Assembly (NCBI GenBank): GCA_938005675.1
Contig: CALKXH010000111.1
Coordinates: 1-38,077 of the forward strand
DNA from: an uncultured Anaerolineae bacterium
GTDB taxonomy: Bacteria; Chloroflexota; Anaerolineae; Aggregatilineales; UBA2796
Length of the DNA: 38,077 nucleotides
Reading direction: 5' to 3'
Positions 34,232 through 38,077 of the stretch are shown in pieces. The notes beneath the pieces were generated by a model. The model had not been told where the DNA came from, did not search any database, and saw only the letters and a program-made list of their open reading frames with translations. Both the position numbers and the translations under genes were made by a program. Position 1 is the first letter of the stretch; the number at the start of each line of letters is the position of its first letter.

Positions 34232-34813
34232 TCAAACGCGAATGGGCGTCCGCACGTTCAGGAAATTCTGCAGCAGGCGCGGACCGAAGGGGGTCAGGAT
34301 GCTCTCAGGGTGAAACTGCACGCCGAAGACGGGATATTCGGTGTGCTGCAAGCCCATGATCTCGCCCTGATCGGTGAAGGCGGTCACTTTGAGGCACTTG
34401 GGCAGGCTGGCTTCCTCCACGATCAGGCTGTGATAGCGCGTTGCCTCGAAGGGATTGGGCAGCTCGGCGAAGATGCCGCCGTTCTTGTGATAGATGAGCG
34501 AGGTCTTGCCGTGCATCAGGCGCGGCGCGCGCTTGACCACGCCGCCGTAGGCTTGCCCGATGCACTGATGCCCCAAGCAGACGCCCAGAATCGGGATGCG
34601 AGCGCCCAGCTGACGGATCACCTCCAGCGAGATGCCGCCGTCGTCGGGATCGCCCGGGCCGGGCGAGATGACGATGTGCGAAGGATTCAAGGCGGCGAGC
34701 TGCTCGACGCTCAGCGCGTCGTTGCGGAAAACTTGAATCGGCGCGCCCAGCAGCCCAAACGCCTGCGCAAGGTTATAGGTGAAGCTATCGTAGTTATCGA
34801 TCAGCACGATCAT
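34232..34813 (-). CDS. trpG: Anthranilate synthase glutamine amidotransferase component
   Basis: A 193-residue class I amidotransferase supplying ammonia to TrpE. Oxyanion and nucleophile motifs are ISPGPGDPDD (49-58) and LGVCLGHQ (Cys79), with the catalytic His168 and Glu170 in FHPES. AGGAG precedes ATG 34813, 12 bases after the trpE stop. In many bacteria the same protein also serves aminodeoxychorismate synthase (PabA). The trp context makes the tryptophan role primary. Confidence 0.97.
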   Translation of the reverse strand: MIVLIDNYDSFTYNLAQAFGLLGAPIQVFRNDALSVEQLAALNPSHIVISPGPGDPDDGGISLEVIRQLGARIPILGVCLGHQCIGQAYGGVVKRAPRLMHGKTSLIYHKNGGIFAELPNPFEATRYHSLIVEEASLPKCLKVTAFTDQGEIMGLQHTEYPVFGVQFHPESILTPFGPRLLQNFLNVRTPIRV

Positions 34814-34825
34814 GGTCAGATTCTC

Positions 34826-36364
34826 CTAGATCAAGCCCTGTTCTGCATTCTCGATGGCGATGGCGACCGCCCGCGCCTTGTTGATCGTCTCTTGGTACTC
34901 CTTAGCGGGCTCGCTATCGGCGACCACGCCGCCGCCCGCCTGCAGATAGACCCGCTTGCCGCGCATGACGAGCGTCCGAATGGCGATACAAGCGTCCATG
35001 CTGCCGTCGTAGCTGAAGTAGCCGATGGCGCCGCCGTAGATGCCGCGCCGCGTCCCTTCGAGCTCCTCGATGATCTGCATGGCGCGGATTTTGGGCGCGC
35101 CGGTGAGCGTGCCAGCCGGAAAAGCGGCGCGGAAGAGCGCGTAAGCGTCCAGATCGGCGCGCAGCCTGCCCTCCACGTGCGAGGTGATATGCATCACGTG
35201 CGAGAAGCGCTCGATGAACATCATCTGCGGCACGCGCACCGTGCCGAAGTCGCAGACGCGCCCCAGATCGTTGCGGGCGAGGTCGACCAGCATGACGTGC
35301 TCGGCGCGCTCTTTGGGATCGTTGAGCAGGCGCTCGGCGTTCGCCTGATCGACGGCGTGATCGAGGTCGCGGGGGGCGGTGCCGGCAATCGGGCGGATGG
35401 TGGCAGTCCGCGTCGGCGCGTCAAAACGCACCAGCATCTCAGGCGAGGCGCCGATGACGTGCAAGTCCTCGCTGGGGAAGCGCAGGAAGAACATATAGGG
35501 CGAGGGATTCAACATGCGCAAGGCGCGGTAGATGCTGAAAGGATGCGCCTCGGTCTCGCGGGTGAAGCGCTGCGACGGCACAATTTGAAAGGCGTCGCCG
35601 GCGGCGATGTACGCTTTGGCGCGCAGCACGCGCTCTTCGTACTCCGCCTGCGTGAAGTTGGCGATGAGCGGCGGAGGCTCGGCGGGCGGCGGCGCAACGG
35701 GCAAGGCGGGCAGCGGCTGCTGCAGACGCGCTACAATCGCCTCGATGCGGCGGATGGCGTCGTCATAGGCGGCGCGCGGATCGCCCGTGTTGTGGGCGTT
35801 GGCGAGCACCAGCACCTGATGCTTGACGTGATCGAAGATCACCAGCGTATCGACCAGCATCATGCCCACGTCGGGCAGATTCAGCTCGTCGATGGCGGTG
35901 GCGGGCAGGCGCTCGAAGTGGCGCACGATGTCGTAGCTCAAAAAGCCGACCGCCCCGCCCACGAAGCGCGGCAAGGCGGGCAAGCTCACCGGCTGGGCGG
36001 AGCCAATCGCCGCCTTGATGGCATCGAGCGGGTCTTGATCGGGCGGCAAGGTGCGCTCGGTCACGCTTTTGCCGCGCCGCTCGGCGACTGTGCGCCCGCG
36101 CGCGGTCAGCACCGCCGATGGATTGACGCCCAAGAACGAGTAGCGCGCCACCTGCTCGCCGCCTTCGACGCTCTCCAGCAGGAAGGACGGCTCATCGGGC
36201 TGCGCGAGTTTCATGTAGACCGAGACGGGCGTCTCCAGATCGGCGGGCAGGGCGCGATAGATCGGCACGCGGTCGCCCTGCGTGAACAGCTCGCGGACTT
36301 CCTCAAAGGTCAGGGAGTAGGGGCGCGGCGGCGCCGCGCGAAAAGTGATGGCTGAAGCAGTCAT
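34826..36364 (-). CDS. trpE: Anthranilate synthase component I
   Basis: A 512-residue chorismate-using enzyme. The N-terminal part contains the LLES motif (SFLLESVEGGEQVARYSFLG) associated with feedback inhibition by tryptophan. The C-terminal chorismate-binding domain has PSPYMFFLRF, IAGTAPRD, the catalytic-region DLARNDLGRVC, the HITSHVEG segment, KIRAMQIIEELE and GAIGYFSYDGSMD. ATG 36364 has CAGGAG six bases upstream; an in-frame TTG at 36385 lies in the leader terminator region. It is the first gene after the T-box leader, so expression should respond to tRNA-Trp charging as well as to feedback inhibition. Confidence 0.97.
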   Translation of the reverse strand: MTASAITFRAAPPRPYSLTFEEVRELFTQGDRVPIYRALPADLETPVSVYMKLAQPDEPSFLLESVEGGEQVARYSFLGVNPSAVLTARGRTVAERRGKSVTERTLPPDQDPLDAIKAAIGSAQPVSLPALPRFVGGAVGFLSYDIVRHFERLPATAIDELNLPDVGMMLVDTLVIFDHVKHQVLVLANAHNTGDPRAAYDDAIRRIEAIVARLQQPLPALPVAPPPAEPPPLIANFTQAEYEERVLRAKAYIAAGDAFQIVPSQRFTRETEAHPFSIYRALRMLNPSPYMFFLRFPSEDLHVIGASPEMLVRFDAPTRTATIRPIAGTAPRDLDHAVDQANAERLLNDPKERAEHVMLVDLARNDLGRVCDFGTVRVPQMMFIERFSHVMHITSHVEGRLRADLDAYALFRAAFPAGTLTGAPKIRAMQIIEELEGTRRGIYGGAIGYFSYDGSMDACIAIRTLVMRGKRVYLQAGGGVVADSEPAKEYQETINKARAVAIAIENAEQGLI

Positions 36365-36387
36365 GGCACGCTCCTGAACGGACAAGT

Positions 36388-36696
36388 AAAAAGCGCTCCG
36401 CCCAGCTAGGGACGAGAGAGCGCTTCTCGCGGTGCCACCCTACTTAGCCGCCACACGGCGACTCACTCTTGTGCAGGCACAGCCCACAGGCGATGCCCTC
36501 AGCCCTGATAACGGCGGCGATCCCGTCACGGACTACTGGCGCGCGGCGCGTTTGCCCGTGCAACTCCCCGACCCATTCAGCAGCCGCCCTTGTACCGCCT
36601 TCACAGCCACCTGAACTCAGGTCGGCGGCTCTCTGAACAAGCGCCCTGCTGCCTACTCGCTCGGATCAACGTCTTTGGAGGCGTTATGCGATTGTG
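36388..36696 (-). promoter_or_regulatory. T-box riboswitch leader, tRNA-Trp specifier
   Basis: The gene-free stretch before trpE reads on the minus strand as a full T-box leader. AGGGTGGCACCGCG (36428-36441) is the conserved T-box that pairs with the uncharged tRNA acceptor end. A terminator follows: AGCGCTC/GAGCGCT stem (36392-36398 with 36418-36424), an inner CGTCCC/GGGCG stem, then five Ts (36388-36392). Upstream, stem I carries GAGTAGG, an AGAGAGC distal element and CTGAATGGGTCGGGGAG, where the specifier after GAA is TGG (36573-36575), the Trp codon. Uncharged tRNA-Trp should stabilise the antiterminator and switch on trpEGDC. The leader start is estimated from the promoter. Confidence 0.93.
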
Positions 36697-36702
36697 CCGT
36701 CG

Positions 36703-36731
36703 ATCCTAGCGCGCCTCCGCCGCCTTGTCAA
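36703..36731 (-). promoter_or_regulatory. trp operon promoter
   Basis: On the minus strand, consensus TTGACA (36726-36731) is 17 bp from TAGGAT (36703-36708), placing the start of the T-box RNA near 36696. Confidence 0.75.
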
Positions 36732-36736
36732 GAGCC

Positions 36737-36765
36737 TTGACGTTTCGGCGCTGATCGCCTACAAT
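36737..36765 (+). promoter_or_regulatory. tRNA-Lys promoter
   Basis: TTGACG (36737-36742) and TACAAT (36760-36765) are 17 bp apart, with transcription expected near 36772, a few bases before the tRNA. Its -35 is five bp from the -35 of the divergent trp promoter. Confidence 0.75.
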
Positions 36766-36775
36766 CTACACAGTT

Positions 36776-36847
<72 letters not shown>

Positions 36848-36866
36848 CACGCCGCCCTATCCGCCG

Positions 36867-38077
36867 TCAATCGCCCAGCAGATCAGCGACGCTGGGCGTT
36901 GTGCGCTCGCCGAGCAGACAGCGCAGAGCGCGCCGCGCGTCCTCTAAGATGCCTGCCGCGCCGCAGATCGCCCGCCCGCGCCGATAATCCGCCTGTGCCA
37001 GCGGCAGCGCCGACGCCTCGCCCAGCAGGAATAAGCCGACGCGCGCAAGCCCGCGCACGTAGTATGCCCGATAGTTCTGATCGCTGCGTTGGAGCAGCTC
37101 ACTCGCGTGAGCGATGGCAGCTTGGAAAGCTGCGCGCGCTTCGTCGGGCGCGGCTTGGCGCAACGCCAAGACCCCGTGCCAGCAGCGCGCCGCGTGCTGA
37201 TTCTCCGCCACTTCGTGCGCTTGCGCCGCGCGGATGACCGCGAGGGCTGCCTCGCTTTGCCCTGCATACGCCAACGCCTGCGCGAGGTACGTTCCCATAT
37301 AACTCATCAAGCGAGGCGACTTGACTTCCTCAGCGATGCGCAGCGCCTCGCGCAGGCGCTGTATTGCCTCCTCATGGCGACCCAAGCGCGATAAGGCGTA
37401 GCCCAGATTGCCGAGCCACGCGCCCTCGCCACTGCGGTCGTTGATCGCGCGGCTGATGGCGAGGGCTTGCTCGTAGCATTCAATCGCCCGCTCCACTTGC
37501 CCCAAGTGGCGGTACGCAGTGCCCAGATTGCCCGCGCTCAGGCTCGCCAGCCGCTTATTCTGCAGCTTGCCTTGCAGCCGCTCGTGCAGGGCGCAGACGC
37601 GCTCGGCGTAGCCCCACAGCAGTAGATAGTCGAAGTCGATGTCGGTCAAGATACTGGCGGCGGTGTCGTAATCGCCCAGCGCGCAGCGATGCTCAAACTC
37701 CTCCAGCTGGGGCTGCAAGTCATCTAGGCTCTTCCACTCCTCTTGGGGCTTGCGCTGCGCTCGGTGGTAGCGCGCCATGCGCTCGTGCAGGGCGCAGCGC
37801 GTGAAAGCGGGCGGCTCTGCATCGGCGCTCGGCACGTCGGCAGGGCTGCTCTCAGGCAGTTGAGAGAGGACGTAGGCGCGGTCGTAAGGGTGCAGGCTGT
37901 AGGTGCGGGCGGGGCGGTTGAAGGCGAGGAAGAAGCCCGCCACCAGCCGCTCCAAGAGCTTGGGCAGCAGCTTCACATCGAGGTAAGGCGCCAACAGATA
38001 CTCCAGCATGGGCTGGGTGGTCGCCTGTCCGGCTACCGCTACGCCTTGCAGCACCCTCATCAGGGCGGGCGGCAAGC
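36867..38077 (-). CDS. TPR protein, probably the C-terminal part of a STAND-type ATPase (partial)
   Basis: The frame is open to the right edge, so the N-terminus is missing; about 403 residues are visible. The first part (LPKLLERLVAGFFLAFNRPARTY and HPYDRAYVLSQL, broken into separate stretches) looks like the winged-helix region that follows an NB-ARC or similar ATPase. It is followed by a helical linker (QLEEFEHRCALGDYDTAASIL) and several TPR units, such as GNLGTAYRHLGQVERAIECY and GNLGYALSRLGRHEEAIQRL. The ATPase itself is not visible, so a STAND assignment is inference from this arrangement. It ends 20 bases from the tRNA-Lys gene, convergent with it. Confidence 0.8.
   Translation of the reverse strand, partial: LPPALMRVLQGVAVAGQATTQPMLEYLLAPYLDVKLLPKLLERLVAGFFLAFNRPARTYSLHPYDRAYVLSQLPESSPADVPSADAEPPAFTRCALHERMARYHRAQRKPQEEWKSLDDLQPQLEEFEHRCALGDYDTAASILTDIDFDYLLLWGYAERVCALHERLQGKLQNKRLASLSAGNLGTAYRHLGQVERAIECYEQALAISRAINDRSGEGAWLGNLGYALSRLGRHEEAIQRLREALRIAEEVKSPRLMSYMGTYLAQALAYAGQSEAALAVIRAAQAHEVAENQHAARCWHGVLALRQAAPDEARAAFQAAIAHASELLQRSDQNYRAYYVRGLARVGLFLLGEASALPLAQADYRRGRAICGAAGILEDARRALRCLLGERTTPSVADLLGD

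Noticed and set aside
34214-36355. Long plus-strand open frame opposite trpG and trpE
   Set aside because: It is antisense to two clear trp genes and has the composition of a mirror frame.

Overview
The window looks like chromosomal DNA from a free-living, respiring member of the Chloroflexota (Anaerolineae-like). This placement is an inference. It rests on the GC-rich coding style, a complex I membrane-arm operon with two nuoM genes, a secreted LysM protein with Thr/Pro linkers, a T-box-controlled trp operon, and large STAND/TPR proteins at both ends. I see no insertion sequence, prophage, CRISPR array or rRNA.

Layout. (1) 1-2948, minus: a TIR/NB-ARC STAND protein, open at the left edge, ending in near-identical 83-residue repeats. 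(2) 3307-13496, plus: nuoA-H-J-K, a small ABM-like gene, then nuoL-M-M-N. All seven membrane subunits of complex I are present and none of the peripheral electron-transfer subunits. NuoL has a His-rich insert and an apparently lengthened lateral helix, and there is a second NuoM. Together these suggest a complex I with a fourth antiporter-like pump. A strong hairpin closes the operon. (3) 13645-16152, plus: LysM surface protein, DUF192 protein and metallo-hydrolase, with a convergent zinc-ribbon gene. (4) 16590-20414, plus: a 1274-residue protein with 31 TPR units. (5) 20456-22843, minus: trxB and ndh (NDH-2). The ndh promoter carries a perfect Crp/Fnr-type palindrome over its -10 box. (6) 22964-24562: tcmP and its usual partner, a DUF5131 (Gp37/Gp68) three-Cys protein, convergent with overlapping 3' ends. 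(7) 24817-27594, plus: ppdK, with a second, near-perfect Crp-like palindrome in its promoter region. (8) 27669-30525, minus: a membrane-anchored beta-propeller and a helical protein with a LOTUS-like N-terminus. (9) 30594-36731, minus: promoter, Trp-specific T-box leader, trpE-G-D-C and a TGS-domain uridine-kinase-like gene. The trp promoter is back to back with the promoter of a tRNA-Lys(TTT) gene. (10) 36867-38077, minus: the C-terminal part of a TPR protein, open at the right edge.

How the parts fit. The core is energy metabolism: two NADH-oxidising routes (a proton-pumping complex I membrane arm and non-pumping NDH-2) plus PPDK at the PEP/pyruvate node. The matching palindromes at ndh and ppdK suggest that one Crp/Fnr-family regulator may act on both. 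Tryptophan synthesis is controlled by uncharged tRNA-Trp through the T-box. The accessory genes with possible defence or sensing roles are the TIR-STAND protein, the TcmP/DUF5131 pair and the right-edge TPR protein.
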